Below are positions 19,898-28,354 of a DNA stretch of 64,000 bases, piece after piece. A program made the translations under genes and the position numbers. Position 1 is the first letter of the stretch. Each line of letters begins with the position of its first letter. Source of the stretch: Oscillospiraceae bacterium (lineage in GTDB: Bacteria; Bacillota; Clostridia; Oscillospirales; UBA644); NCBI GenBank assembly GCA_902783255.1, contig CACZQB010000021.1, positions 1 through 64,000 on the forward strand, given 5' to 3'. The notes beneath the pieces are model-generated. The model was not told the DNA's origin. It searched no databases and worked only from the letters and a program-made list of their open reading frames with translations.

Positions 19898-21235
19898 ATG
19901 AAAAACGAAACGATCGCCGCGCTGTCGACCGCACCGTATAAGGCGGCATTAGGCGTAATACGCATGTCGGGCGAGAATGCGGTGGAAATAGCCGAAAAAA
20001 TATTTTCCCGTCCTTTGCGGACCGTGCGTTCGTCTTCGGTAATACACGGAAATATCGTCGACGGCGCACAGACCGTTGACGATGTTCTTGTTTCGGTATT
20101 TTTTTCTCCGTCAAGCTTTACCGGCGAGGATACGGTAGAAATATCGTGTCACGGCGGCGTATACAACTGTTCCCGGATCCTTCGTCTCCTTTTCAAAAAC
20201 GGGGCAAGGCAGGCAAAAAACGGTGAATTTACAAAACGGGCTTTTCTGAACGGAAAACTCGATCTGCTGAAAGCAGAGGCAATAATAGATCTTATAGACA
20301 GTGAAACGAAAGCCGAGGCGTCAATGGCCATAGGCAGACTTAAAGGCAGACTTTCGGAAAAAATAAACTCACTGAGGGACGGACTTCTCGAAATTTCAGC
20401 ACGTCTTCTGGCTTTTATAGATTATCCCGATGACGATATAGAAGATACGGACGCCGAAGAAATGAGAAAAACCGTTCTTTATACGTATTCGGAGCTTGAA
20501 AAGATGATAAATTCATATGATTCGGGCAAGCTTATAAAGGACGGTGTAAAAACAGTTATTGCAGGCAAACCGAATGTGGGCAAAAGCATGCTTATGAACA
20601 GGCTTCTTGGTGAAGACAGGTGCATAGTAACGTCCGCCGCGGGAACGACTCGCGACGTTATAGAAGAAAGCGCACAGATAGGCGGCGTGAAACTCCGTCT
20701 TTTCGACACTGCCGGACTTCGCGACGCGGAAAATGAAGCGGAAAAGATTGGCGTTGAAAAGACGGAAGGAAAACTTGACGAAGCGCAGCTTATACTCAGC
20801 GTTTTCGATATAACCGAAAAAACTGTTGAGATCCCCGGTAAGATCGCCAATGCGGCCGCAAAAAAAATAGCTGTGTTCAACAAAACCGACATTACCGATA
20901 AAAGACCCGAGATACCGCAGGGTTTTGACAGCGCCGTTTATGTAAGCGCAAAAACCGGAGACGGCATAGAAACGCTTGAAAACGCAATTGCGAGTCTTTT
21001 TCCGCTTTCACATGAGGCGGAAAGCAGTGAAATACCGGCTAATTTAAGACAGTTTGAGTGTCTTTCCGCGGCAAAAAACGAGCTTCAGCACGCCGTTGAA
21101 AATATAGGCACAACTCCCGATGCGCTTCTTTGCGATATTGAAGGCGCAATATCGGCACTCGGTGAAATGACCGGAAAAACGGTTTCGGAAGAGATTATAG
21201 AAAACATTTTTTCGCGTTTTTGCGTAGGCAAATGA
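19898..21235 (+). CDS. mnmE: tRNA uridine-5-carboxymethylaminomethyl modification GTPase MnmE
   Basis: GTPase that with MnmG modifies U34 of certain tRNAs. 445 residues. N-terminal folate-binding domain (APYKAALGVIRMSG), helical domain with an inserted G domain: G1 GKPNVGKSMLMNRLLG near 225, G2/G3 AAGTTRDV and DTAGLRD, G4 FNKTD. The C-terminus ends FCVGK, a variant of the CxGK motif that carries the catalytic Cys. The start is 2 bases after jag. mnmG, its partner and usual neighbour, is not in the window. Confidence 0.97.
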   Translation: MKNETIAALSTAPYKAALGVIRMSGENAVEIAEKIFSRPLRTVRSSSVIHGNIVDGAQTVDDVLVSVFFSPSSFTGEDTVEISCHGGVYNCSRILRLLFKNGARQAKNGEFTKRAFLNGKLDLLKAEAIIDLIDSETKAEASMAIGRLKGRLSEKINSLRDGLLEISARLLAFIDYPDDDIEDTDAEEMRKTVLYTYSELEKMINSYDSGKLIKDGVKTVIAGKPNVGKSMLMNRLLGEDRCIVTSAAGTTRDVIEESAQIGGVKLRLFDTAGLRDAENEAEKIGVEKTEGKLDEAQLILSVFDITEKTVEIPGKIANAAAKKIAVFNKTDITDKRPEIPQGFDSAVYVSAKTGDGIETLENAIASLFPLSHEAESSEIPANLRQFECLSAAKNELQHAVENIGTTPDALLCDIEGAISALGEMTGKTVSEEIIENIFSRFCVGK

Positions 21236-21267
21236 TCGGTGTAATTCTTTAAGAAGGGGGCAGACAT

Positions 21268-22383
21268 ATGATAATACTTGACGAATACAAACTTAAGATC
21301 GAAGATTATAAAAAGCAGGCAAAAGATCTTGCTTCGGCAATGAAAACAGACGAACTTGAAGCAAGGCTTTCGCAGATAGAAACGCTTGTAGCCGCGCCTG
21401 ATTTCTGGAACGATATGGAGAGGTCGCAAAAGCTGCTTGTTGAACAGAAAACGATAAAAGACAAACTGAACCGCTATAAATATCTTGTCGGACTTATCGA
21501 CGACGCCGAAACGCTTGCCGAAATGGCGCAGGACGAGGGCGTTGAAGAATATGAAAACGAGATGGGCGAAACCGCTCGAATGATAGAAAAAGAGTTTGAA
21601 AAACAAACGCTTGAAACTCTTCTGAACGGCGAATACGACGCGAACAACGCAATCCTTACCCTTCATGCCGGCGCAGGCGGAACCGAAGCGCAGGACTGGG
21701 CGCTTATGCTTTACCGCATGTATTGCAGATTCGGCGAACAGCATAATTATAAAGTAAAAACGATAGATATCCTTGACGGCGAAGAAGCCGGCATAAAAAG
21801 CGCGACGGTAGTTATTGAAGGACCCAACGCTTACGGCTATCTTAAGTCCGAAGCGGGCGTTCACCGTCTTGTAAGAATTTCGCCGTTCGACGCTTCAGGC
21901 AGAAGGCACACGTCTTTCGCCTCGGTCGAGGTAATGCCCGAGATCACGGACGACAAAAATATAGAGATACGCGAAGAAGATATCAAAGTTGAAGCTCACA
22001 GAGCGTCCGGCGCGGGCGGTCAGCACATAAACAAGACCGACTCGGCAATAAGGATAACGCATATCCCGACGGGAATAGTTGTGGGCTGTCAGAACGAGCG
22101 TTCTCAAAAGCAGAATAAAGAGCAGGCGCTCAAAATGCTGAAATCAAAGCTCCTTGAAATAAAAGAGCGTGAACATCTCGACAAAATAGAAGATATCAAG
22201 GGCGATCAGATGCAGATCGCGTGGGGTTCTCAGATAAGATCCTACGTATTTATGCCGTATACTCTTGTAAAAGACCACAGAACGAACTATGAAGTGGGCA
22301 ACGTAAACGCCGTTATGGACGGTGCTCTCGACGGATTTATCGACGCATACCTCAGATATATCAAAAACGGTGAAAACGCATAA
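21268..22383 (+). CDS. prfB: Peptide chain release factor 2
   Basis: Recognises UGA and UAA stop codons and releases the peptide. 371 residues. The stop-codon tripeptide SPF is in RISPFDASGRRHTSFAS near residue 209. The catalytic GGQ is in ASGAGGQHINKTDSA near 250. Many prfB genes need a +1 frameshift near codon 25 (CTTTGA). Here the N-terminal coding part is continuous with no stop in that place, so the gene seems to lack that autoregulation. AGAAGGGGG precedes ATG 21268. It begins 32 bases after mnmE. Confidence 0.96.
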   Translation: MIILDEYKLKIEDYKKQAKDLASAMKTDELEARLSQIETLVAAPDFWNDMERSQKLLVEQKTIKDKLNRYKYLVGLIDDAETLAEMAQDEGVEEYENEMGETARMIEKEFEKQTLETLLNGEYDANNAILTLHAGAGGTEAQDWALMLYRMYCRFGEQHNYKVKTIDILDGEEAGIKSATVVIEGPNAYGYLKSEAGVHRLVRISPFDASGRRHTSFASVEVMPEITDDKNIEIREEDIKVEAHRASGAGGQHINKTDSAIRITHIPTGIVVGCQNERSQKQNKEQALKMLKSKLLEIKEREHLDKIEDIKGDQMQIAWGSQIRSYVFMPYTLVKDHRTNYEVGNVNAVMDGALDGFIDAYLRYIKNGENA

Positions 22384-22393
22384 GGAGAAAAAC

Positions 22394-22528
22394 ATGGATC
22401 TTCACATCGAAACACGCCGCGGAGGCATTATTGATTTTACCGTGCCCTGGGTGACGGTTCTTATAGCAGGGCTGACAGGCGCGCTCATAACCGGCATAGC
22501 CGTTTTCCGTCCCGGACGCGGAAATTGA
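22394..22528 (+). CDS. Small single-pass membrane protein, unknown function
   Basis: 44 residues, not recognised. A polar N-terminus (MDLHIETRRGG) precedes one hydrophobic segment, residues about 15-37 (FTVPWVTVLIAGLTGALITG), and a short basic tail RPGRGN. TAAGGAGA, overlapping the prfB stop, gives a good ribosome site, and its TGA overlaps the ksgA ATG (TGATG). Such tight spacing on both sides supports a real, translated gene. Orientation is predicted with the basic tail inside or outside equally possible. Confidence 0.7.
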   Translation: MDLHIETRRGGIIDFTVPWVTVLIAGLTGALITGIAVFRPGRGN

Positions 22529-23394
22529 TGGATCTTACATCTCTTTCTGTCATCCGTTATCTTTGCGATAAATACGGATTTGAATTTTCAAAAACGCTCG
22601 GTCAGAACTTTCTTGTAAATGCGGCGATCCCCAAAAAAACGGCGGAAGGCGCGGATATAAACGGTAAATTCGTGATCGAGATCGGACCGGGCTTCGGATG
22701 TCTTACAAAAGAACTCTGCGAACGCGCAAAATTTGTGGCGGCAGTCGAGATCGACAGATCTCTGCTTCCAGTTCTTTCGGAAACGCTTTCGGAATTTGAT
22801 AATCTTGAAATAATAAACAGCGATATCCTCGATGTTGATATTGCCGCGCTGTGCGAAAAATACGGATATACGGAGGCGCATATCTGTGCAAATCTGCCGT
22901 ATTACATCACAACGCCCATTATTATGAAAATCCTCGAAAGCTCCGCTCCGGTGCGGTCCGTTACCGTCATGGTACAAAAAGAGCTTGCGAAACGCTTTGT
23001 TTCGCCCCCCGGCTCACCCGATTACGGCGCGGTCACGGCAGCGGTCATGTATTACACAAAACCGAAGCTTCTTTTCAATGTTTCCGCAGGATCATTTTAC
23101 CCTGCTCCGAAAGTTGACTCTGCGGTGATCCGCCTTGACGTGATACCCGAAAGGGAGAGGATCGCAGTAAAAAACAAAGAAACGTTTTTCGGCGTTATCC
23201 GCTCCGCTTTTGCAATGCGAAGAAAAACGCTTGTGAATAATTTATCCGCAGGCTTTTCTATAACTAAAATTGAAGCGGAATCGATTCTTTCCTCGCTCTC
23301 TATTCCTGTATCAGTTCGCGGTGAAACGCTGGGAATTGAAGATTTTGCGAGAATTTCCGATAAAATTGAAGAAAATCGCAGCACAGCCCGTTAA
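22528..23394 (+). CDS. ksgA: 16S rRNA (A1518/A1519) dimethyltransferase
   Basis: SAM-dependent enzyme that dimethylates two adjacent adenines near the 3' end of 16S rRNA. 288 residues. KTLGQNFLVN near residue 20, the SAM motif IEIGPGFGCLTKELCE near 47, and the catalytic NLPYYITTPI near 115 are plain. I chose ATG 22528, which overlaps the stop of the upstream small membrane protein; a TTG one codon earlier is less likely. A strong hairpin terminator follows 33 bases after the stop. Confidence 0.96.
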   Translation: MDLTSLSVIRYLCDKYGFEFSKTLGQNFLVNAAIPKKTAEGADINGKFVIEIGPGFGCLTKELCERAKFVAAVEIDRSLLPVLSETLSEFDNLEIINSDILDVDIAALCEKYGYTEAHICANLPYYITTPIIMKILESSAPVRSVTVMVQKELAKRFVSPPGSPDYGAVTAAVMYYTKPKLLFNVSAGSFYPAPKVDSAVIRLDVIPERERIAVKNKETFFGVIRSAFAMRRKTLVNNLSAGFSITKIEAESILSSLSIPVSVRGETLGIEDFARISDKIEENRSTAR

Positions 23395-23427
23395 AATCTC
23401 CGAAAAGGCAGAAAAATAGCAAAATAT

Positions 23428-23461
23428 AAGGCAGATATGATTTTTCATATCTGCCTTTTCT
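23428..23461. terminator. Bidirectional terminator between ksgA and serS
   Basis: A 13-bp perfect stem AAGGCAGATATGA / TCATATCTGCCTT with a short T loop, followed by TTTTCTGTTTTAT on the plus strand and preceded by A-rich sequence that reads as a T tract on the minus strand. It separates the convergent ksgA and serS genes. Confidence 0.9.
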
Positions 23462-23471
23462 GTTTTATCGA

Positions 23472-24752
23472 TTATTTTTTCAGGCAATCTTTTCCGCCCA
23501 TATACGGTCTGAGCGGTTCGGGAATGCGGACGGTGCCGTCTTTTTGCAGATTGTTTTCGAGAAAAGCAATAAGCATTCTGGGAGGAGCGACGACCGTGTT
23601 GTTCAACGTGTGAGCAAGGTATGTGCCGTCTTTGCCTCTGATCTTTATATTCAGTCTTCTTGCCTGTGCGTCGCCGAGATTTGAGCATGAGCCGACTTCG
23701 AAATATTTTTTCTGACGCGGAGACCATGCCTCAACATCAAGGCTCTTTACTTTAAGGTCTGCAAGGTCGCCTGAGCAGCATTCAAGCGTTCTTACGGGAA
23801 TATCGAGAGAGCGGAAGAAATCCACGCTGTTTTGCCAGAGTTTGTTAAACCACATCGGGCTGTCTTCTGGTTTGCAGACAACTACCATTTCCTGTTTTTC
23901 AAACTGATGTATCCTGTATACGCCTCTTTCTTCGATGCCGTGCGCCCCAACTTCTTTTCTGAAACACGGAGAATAGCTTGTGAGGGTTAGAGGAAGCTTG
24001 TCTTCATCGGTAAATGAGTCGATAAACTTGCCTATCATCGAGTGCTCGCTTGTGCCTATGAGATAGAGGTCTTCGCCTTCGATCTTATACATCATGTTTT
24101 CCATTTCTGTAAAGCTCATAACACCTGTAACAACGCTTGAGCGGATCATGAACGGCGGAATATAGTATGTGAATCCTCTGTCTATCATAAAATCGCGGGC
24201 ATACGAAAGGATCGACGAATGAAGACGGGCAATATCGCCGCAAAGATAATAAAAACCGTTTCCGCTCGTTTTTCTTGCGCTGTCAAGGTCGATTCCGTTC
24301 AGGCTTTCCATAATGTCTACGTGATAAGGGATCTCGAAATCGGGAACGACAGGCTCTCCGAATCTTTCAACTTCAACGTTTTCACTGTCGTCTTTGCCGA
24401 TAGGTACGGACGGATCGATTATATTAGGTATTACGAGCATTATTTCGCGGATCTTCGCTTCAAGTTCGGGTTCGAGCGCAGAAAGGCGTTCAAGCTCGTC
24501 TGCTATTGCGGCAACCTCTTTTTTCACTTCTTCCGCTTCGTCCTTTTTGCCCTGAGCCATAAGCGCGCCTATCTGTTTGCTTACGGAGTTTCTTTTCGCC
24601 CTCAGCGCATCGCCTTTTGCCTTTGCGTCGCGATATTGTGCATCAAGTTCTATTACCTTGTCTACAAGCGGAAGCTTCTGGTCCTGAAATTTCTTTTTGA
24701 TGTTTTCTTTTACAATGTCCGGGTTTGCCCTTAAAAATTTTATATCTATCAT
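23472..24752 (-). CDS. serS: Serine--tRNA ligase
   Basis: Charges tRNA-Ser and tRNA-Sec. 426 residues, standard length. N-terminal coiled-coil tRNA arm (residues about 30-105, heptad-rich with KAKGDALRAKRNSVSKQIG), then the class II core with motif 2 (SPCFRKEVGAHGIEERGVYRIHQFEKQEM near 265) and motif 3 (LNNTVVAPPRMLIAFLEN near 385). It starts 15 bases after the parB stop, so it is probably read with parAB. No T-box leader fits in that gap. Confidence 0.97.
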   Translation of the reverse strand: MIDIKFLRANPDIVKENIKKKFQDQKLPLVDKVIELDAQYRDAKAKGDALRAKRNSVSKQIGALMAQGKKDEAEEVKKEVAAIADELERLSALEPELEAKIREIMLVIPNIIDPSVPIGKDDSENVEVERFGEPVVPDFEIPYHVDIMESLNGIDLDSARKTSGNGFYYLCGDIARLHSSILSYARDFMIDRGFTYYIPPFMIRSSVVTGVMSFTEMENMMYKIEGEDLYLIGTSEHSMIGKFIDSFTDEDKLPLTLTSYSPCFRKEVGAHGIEERGVYRIHQFEKQEMVVVCKPEDSPMWFNKLWQNSVDFFRSLDIPVRTLECCSGDLADLKVKSLDVEAWSPRQKKYFEVGSCSNLGDAQARRLNIKIRGKDGTYLAHTLNNTVVAPPRMLIAFLENNLQKDGTVRIPEPLRPYMGGKDCLKK

Positions 24753-24767
24753 TTTTCATTCTCCTTT

Positions 24768-25625
24768 TTATTTTATGTCAAGCATTGCAAGCAATGTGTC
24801 AAAATCGTCGTCGTCATAATATTCCAGAGTTATCGTTCCACCCTTTTTTGAGGGAACTATTTTTGCTTTTCTGCCGAGTTTTCTTGAAATGCCGTCTTCG
24901 AGCTCCGCATAATATATATCGTTTTTTCTCTGCTTCTTTTCGCCCTTTGTTTCGGGCATTTTAGCGAGATTTTCGATTTTTCTTACCGGGATATCCTTTT
25001 CAACGATCTCTTTTGCGAGCAGAAGCAGTTTTTCTTTCGGATATTTTTCCGTAAGCGGCAACAGCGCGCGGGCATGACCTGAGCTGATTTTTCCTGCAAG
25101 AACAAGATCGAGTATCTCGTCGGGAAGCGAGAGTATCCTCATTGCGTTAGCGACTGCAGGCCTTGATTTTCCCACTCTTTTGGCGATCTGTTCCTGGGTA
25201 AGTGAATATTCTTCCGCCAGAATTTTATATCCCTTTGCTTCTTCCACCGCATTCAGATCTTCTCTTTGAAGATTTTCTATCAATGCAAGCTCCAGAGCCG
25301 TTTTGTCGTCAGTTTCCTTTACGATCACGGGCACTTCTTTCAATCCTGCCATTCGGGACGCTCTCCACCGTCTTTCTCCCGAAATAATAACGTATCTATC
25401 GCCGTTTTTTCTGACGATTATCGGTTGTAAAAGCCCGTGTTCCGCTATGGAAGAAGAAAGTTCTGCGATTTTTTCTTTGTCAAAATACTTTCTCGGCTGT
25501 TCCCTGTTCGGCTCGACATCTGAAACGGAAACATTTATTATCTGTCCTTCTTCCGCCGTAACGTCTATTGAGTTTTCGGCAAAAAGATCTTCGAGACCGC
25601 GGCCGAGACCTGTTTGTTTTTTCAT
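24768..25625 (-). CDS. parB: Chromosome partitioning protein ParB (Spo0J)
   Basis: CTP-dependent DNA clamp that loads on parS sites and organises the origin region. 285 residues. N-terminal start GLGRGLEDLFAE, then the CTP-binding motifs EHGLLQPIIVR and GERRWRASRMAGL (residues about 65-95). ALIENLQREDLNAVEEA is the ParB signature. A helix-turn-helix lies near 138-160 (TQEQIAKRVGKSRPAVANAMRIL). Its ATG overlaps the parA stop by 4 bases. Two perfect parS sites occur within 2 kb upstream. Confidence 0.97.
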   Translation of the reverse strand: MKKQTGLGRGLEDLFAENSIDVTAEEGQIINVSVSDVEPNREQPRKYFDKEKIAELSSSIAEHGLLQPIIVRKNGDRYVIISGERRWRASRMAGLKEVPVIVKETDDKTALELALIENLQREDLNAVEEAKGYKILAEEYSLTQEQIAKRVGKSRPAVANAMRILSLPDEILDLVLAGKISSGHARALLPLTEKYPKEKLLLLAKEIVEKDIPVRKIENLAKMPETKGEKKQRKNDIYYAELEDGISRKLGRKAKIVPSKKGGTITLEYYDDDDFDTLLAMLDIK

Positions 25626-26407
25626 CTTTTCTGTCCGTTCCTTCTGATTATTTCCTCGGCAAGCTGATAATATGCCGCCGTGCCTTTTGCGCCTTTATCA
25701 TAGTAATTTACCGGCTTTCCGTGGCTCGGCGCTTCGGTTATGCGGATATTTCTCGGAATAATTGTTGAAAACATCTTATTCGCAAAAAATTTCTTGACTT
25801 CCGATAATACCTGCGCCGTCAGATTAAGTCTGCCGTCATACATCGTAACAAGCACGCCTTCTATATCAAGTGACGGGTTATAAAGCCTTTTTACCTGTTT
25901 TATCGTATTTGTGAGCTGTGAAAGACCTTCGAGAGCGAAAAATTCGCACTGTATCGGTATCAGCACGCTGTCTGCCGCAGTAAACGAATTCAGCGTTAAA
26001 AGTCCGAGAGACGGAGGACAATCAATAAAGATATAATCGTAATCTTTTGCAAAAGACAGTGCTTTTTTCAGCTTTCCCTCTCTCTTTTCTTCTCCAACAA
26101 GCGATATCTCTGCGCCTGCAAGACCTATTGACGACGGAATTACCGACAGATTTTTGAACGGAGTTTTCTGCACTGCCGACATAAAAAGCTTTTCATCACA
26201 GTTTTCGGCAACTACTATATCGTAAACCGATACTTCGGTCTTCCTTTTGTTTATTCCGCATCCGGTCGTCGCGTTTCCCTGAGGATCAAAATCTACAAGC
26301 AGCACTTTCAGGTCGTTTTTTTCCGCAATGCATGACGCGAGATTTACGGCGGTAGTTGTTTTGCCTACTCCGCCTTTCTGATTTGCAACTGCGATTATTT
26401 TTCCCAA
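25622..26407 (-). CDS. parA: Chromosome partitioning ATPase ParA (Soj)
   Basis: MinD/ParA-type ATPase that works with ParB in origin segregation. 261 residues. The deviant Walker A box is NQKGGVGKTTTAVNLA near residue 8, with VDFDPQGNATTGCG near 40 and FIDCPPSLGLLT near 115. A TTG start at 26407 is chosen: it yields MGKIIAVANQKGG, matching Soj residue for residue at the N-terminus, and follows GGGGAGGGG. An ATG 20 codons upstream would overlap the promoter. The 3' end overlaps parB by 4 bases. Confidence 0.96.
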   Translation of the reverse strand: MGKIIAVANQKGGVGKTTTAVNLASCIAEKNDLKVLLVDFDPQGNATTGCGINKRKTEVSVYDIVVAENCDEKLFMSAVQKTPFKNLSVIPSSIGLAGAEISLVGEEKREGKLKKALSFAKDYDYIFIDCPPSLGLLTLNSFTAADSVLIPIQCEFFALEGLSQLTNTIKQVKRLYNPSLDIEGVLVTMYDGRLNLTAQVLSEVKKFFANKMFSTIIPRNIRITEAPSHGKPVNYYDKGAKGTAAYYQLAEEIIRRNGQKR

Positions 26408-26438
26408 TTCGTCCCCTCCCCGTTCTGAGACTTTCCTG

Positions 26439-26467
26439 ATTATATCACTTTTCTGTTCAAAAATCAA
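26439..26467 (-). promoter_or_regulatory. parAB(-serS) promoter
   Basis: On the minus strand TTGATT (26467-26462), a 17-base spacer and TATAAT (26444-26439) lie 32 bases before the TTG start of parA. The parS site at 26500-26515 lies 33 bases upstream of the -35 element, so ParB binding could affect the promoter. Confidence 0.75.
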
Positions 26468-26499
26468 GACTGTATTGAAATTTTATCTTTATTACGAAA

Positions 26500-26515
26500 T
26501 GTTTCACGTGAAACA
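26500..26515. other. parS site, intergenic
   Basis: A perfect copy of the 16-bp palindromic ParB-binding site TGTTTCACGTGAAACA, between the lipoprotein gene and parA. Origin-proximal parS sites are the loading points of ParB; binding here is expected from the exact match. Confidence 0.95.
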
Positions 26516-26523
26516 TTTTCTGA

Positions 26524-28134
26524 TCAGCTGTTTTTCAGCTTTTCGCGTAATTTAACCTGTATGTCTTCGTTTAGCGGCTGTTCAAACTCGTTTATAAAGT
26601 TCGGCTGCTCGTTTCTGTCGTCAACAATTATCGCGCTGCTTTCCGCAAGGATCCTTCCTGCTTCATCATTCATATGCATAACGGTGTCAAGCTGACCGAG
26701 ATGGACTTTTTTTATACCTTCGATCAGCGACGGATCCTCGATGAGCTGAGTATCTGTTATAAAACGGACTTTTTTGCCGGAAGAGCCGGTCATATTTTTA
26801 TATGCGTAATAATAAAGGTCGTGCAGGTCCTGCGGAGGAGCTTTAAGCAGAAAATCGAGCGTGTTTACAAAAATCACGTCTGTTTCGTCATAATCTTTTC
26901 TCGGTTCTGCGTTTGAATATAATTCTTTGAATTTTGAGAGATATGTTGCACCGTATTTTTCAAGATCTTCAAGCTCCCAGTTTACCGTCTGTATAGCAGT
27001 AACTCCCGACCTTGCAGACATTTCGACCTGTTTAAGGTATTCCTTGAAAGTGTCTTCTCCCTGCCACGATCCGTCTGTTTCCATGCAGATCTTCTTCCCG
27101 GAAAGCGATGTGAGAAGGTCTACCGAAAAATCGTGAGGCCACGCCGGGGCGTCAACGATCTGAATGATATCTGCAGTTGTTTCACGTGAAACAATGTAAG
27201 GATCGAAAAATCCTCTGTAAAATGCCGCGGACGTATCCCAGAAGCTGCTCAGCTGCAGTGTGACGGGAACGGACGGGTCTGCGATGCGGAAAATCTCGGT
27301 TGAAATATTTGCCGTGTCAATAAGCGTCTGCTGCTTGAAAAGCTTCCAGTCATATTCAAAAATATCACGAAAATCGCTTCTTTTCAGGTTTTCAAGGCTT
27401 TCAAACGATTCAAAGTTTTTTTCAAATTTCGCGTTGAGGTTTTCTATTGCAGTATATTTGCCTCTGAGAAAATCGATAAATGCGCTTATTGCCGACGGAG
27501 AATAGTCAAGATCAACAAGCGAGGAATATTCCATTTTCGCAAAACAGTCTGTGCGGATCGACCAGCTTGTGAGACAGTCGGCGTATCTGTCGGAAAAATG
27601 CGCGGCAAAATAGCCGAGTGTGTTTGCCATTATTTCAAGATTGCTCTGACTGTTGAGGGCAAGAAAAGAGCCTCTTATGTCGTCGTAACGGTAAATTTCG
27701 CCGTCTGCCGTCTGTTGATATTCAAGTGTATCTTTCCATTCAAGCTGTTCGCTCCAAAAAAGCAGGCTGAGGCTTATTTTCAGTCCCGCGTTTTTGAAAA
27801 CATCGATTACAGCGTCACTTTGCGTAAACTGAAATTTGCCCTGTTCAGGCTCGATATCGCTCCATAATACAACTATTTCAACGCAGTCAAATCCGCATTC
27901 TTTTATTTTGGAACAGTACTTTTCAGCATATTCGGGCGACGGTATCTGCCATGAAAAAAGCGTTATGCCAACCGTGGATATTACTTCTGCCGGTTTGAGT
28001 TCCGAAACATTTTCGGGCTTGTAAATATCCGCGGGAGCAACGGGAGAAGGAACATAATATCCTCTGTCGCACCCTGAAAGAAAAACGGAAAAAATAATAA
28101 GCAGAGAAATCAGCAAAGAAATATGTTTTTTCAA
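26524..28134 (-). CDS. Lipoprotein with a beta-galactosidase-like (GH42-type) TIM-barrel domain
   Basis: 536 residues. A type II signal peptide at 1-22 ends in lipobox LSGC, so it is predicted to be a membrane-anchored surface lipoprotein. The mature part begins like a GH42-type barrel: ITLFSWQIPSPEYAEKYC, CGFDCVEIVVLWSDIEPEQGKFQF, and a late KKICMETDGSW strand whose Glu fits the nucleophile place. The acid/base position, usually Asn-Glu, appears to be Thr-Asp (SWSIRTDCF), so activity is doubtful. The TTG start at 28134 follows AAGGAG and gives the signal peptide directly; a longer frame upstream has none. The coding region contains a parS site (27178-27193). Substrate unknown. Confidence 0.75.
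   Translation of the reverse strand: MKKHISLLISLLIIFSVFLSGCDRGYYVPSPVAPADIYKPENVSELKPAEVISTVGITLFSWQIPSPEYAEKYCSKIKECGFDCVEIVVLWSDIEPEQGKFQFTQSDAVIDVFKNAGLKISLSLLFWSEQLEWKDTLEYQQTADGEIYRYDDIRGSFLALNSQSNLEIMANTLGYFAAHFSDRYADCLTSWSIRTDCFAKMEYSSLVDLDYSPSAISAFIDFLRGKYTAIENLNAKFEKNFESFESLENLKRSDFRDIFEYDWKLFKQQTLIDTANISTEIFRIADPSVPVTLQLSSFWDTSAAFYRGFFDPYIVSRETTADIIQIVDAPAWPHDFSVDLLTSLSGKKICMETDGSWQGEDTFKEYLKQVEMSARSGVTAIQTVNWELEDLEKYGATYLSKFKELYSNAEPRKDYDETDVIFVNTLDFLLKAPPQDLHDLYYYAYKNMTGSSGKKVRFITDTQLIEDPSLIEGIKKVHLGQLDTVMHMNDEAGRILAESSAIIVDDRNEQPNFINEFEQPLNEDIQVKLREKLKNS
27178..27193. other. parS site inside a coding sequence
   Basis: A second perfect TGTTTCACGTGAAACA, 678 bases from the first. 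It lies in the lipoprotein gene and encodes Val-Ser-Arg-Glu-Thr there. ParB sites within genes are known in other bacteria. Confidence 0.93.
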
Positions 28135-28175
28135 CTTGTGTTCTCCTTGTGTGCTGTGTTTTGTTTGTAAATATA

Positions 28176-28204
28176 AGTATAGCATATTTATGTGAAAAAT
28201 ACAA
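28176..28204 (-). promoter_or_regulatory. Promoter of the glycosidase-like lipoprotein gene
   Basis: On the minus strand TTGTAT (28204-28199), a 17-base spacer and TATACT (28181-28176) lie 41 bases before the TTG start. Confidence 0.6.
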
Positions 28205-28232
28205 TAACGAAACAAAAAAATTCGTCTTTCTA

Positions 28233-28321
28233 TTGCAATTTTGCGTGTTTTATGGTAAAATAATTCTGTTAAGGCGCTTCGATCCTGAAAAGACAATCGA
28301 TGTATCACGATTTGTGATACA
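28233..28321 (+). promoter_or_regulatory. Upstream promoter and palindromic operator of the LytTR gene
   Basis: TTGCAA (28233-28238), 17 bases and TAAAAT (28256-28261) could start a long leader toward the LytTR gene. At 28301-28321 lies a perfect 8-bp inverted repeat TGTATCAC-N5-GTGATACA, downstream of the predicted start, where a repressor could block elongation. The palindrome is clear; its protein is unknown. Confidence 0.5.
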
Positions 28322-28354
28322 ATTTACGATCTGAGCGAGGTTGTCTGTGTTTTT

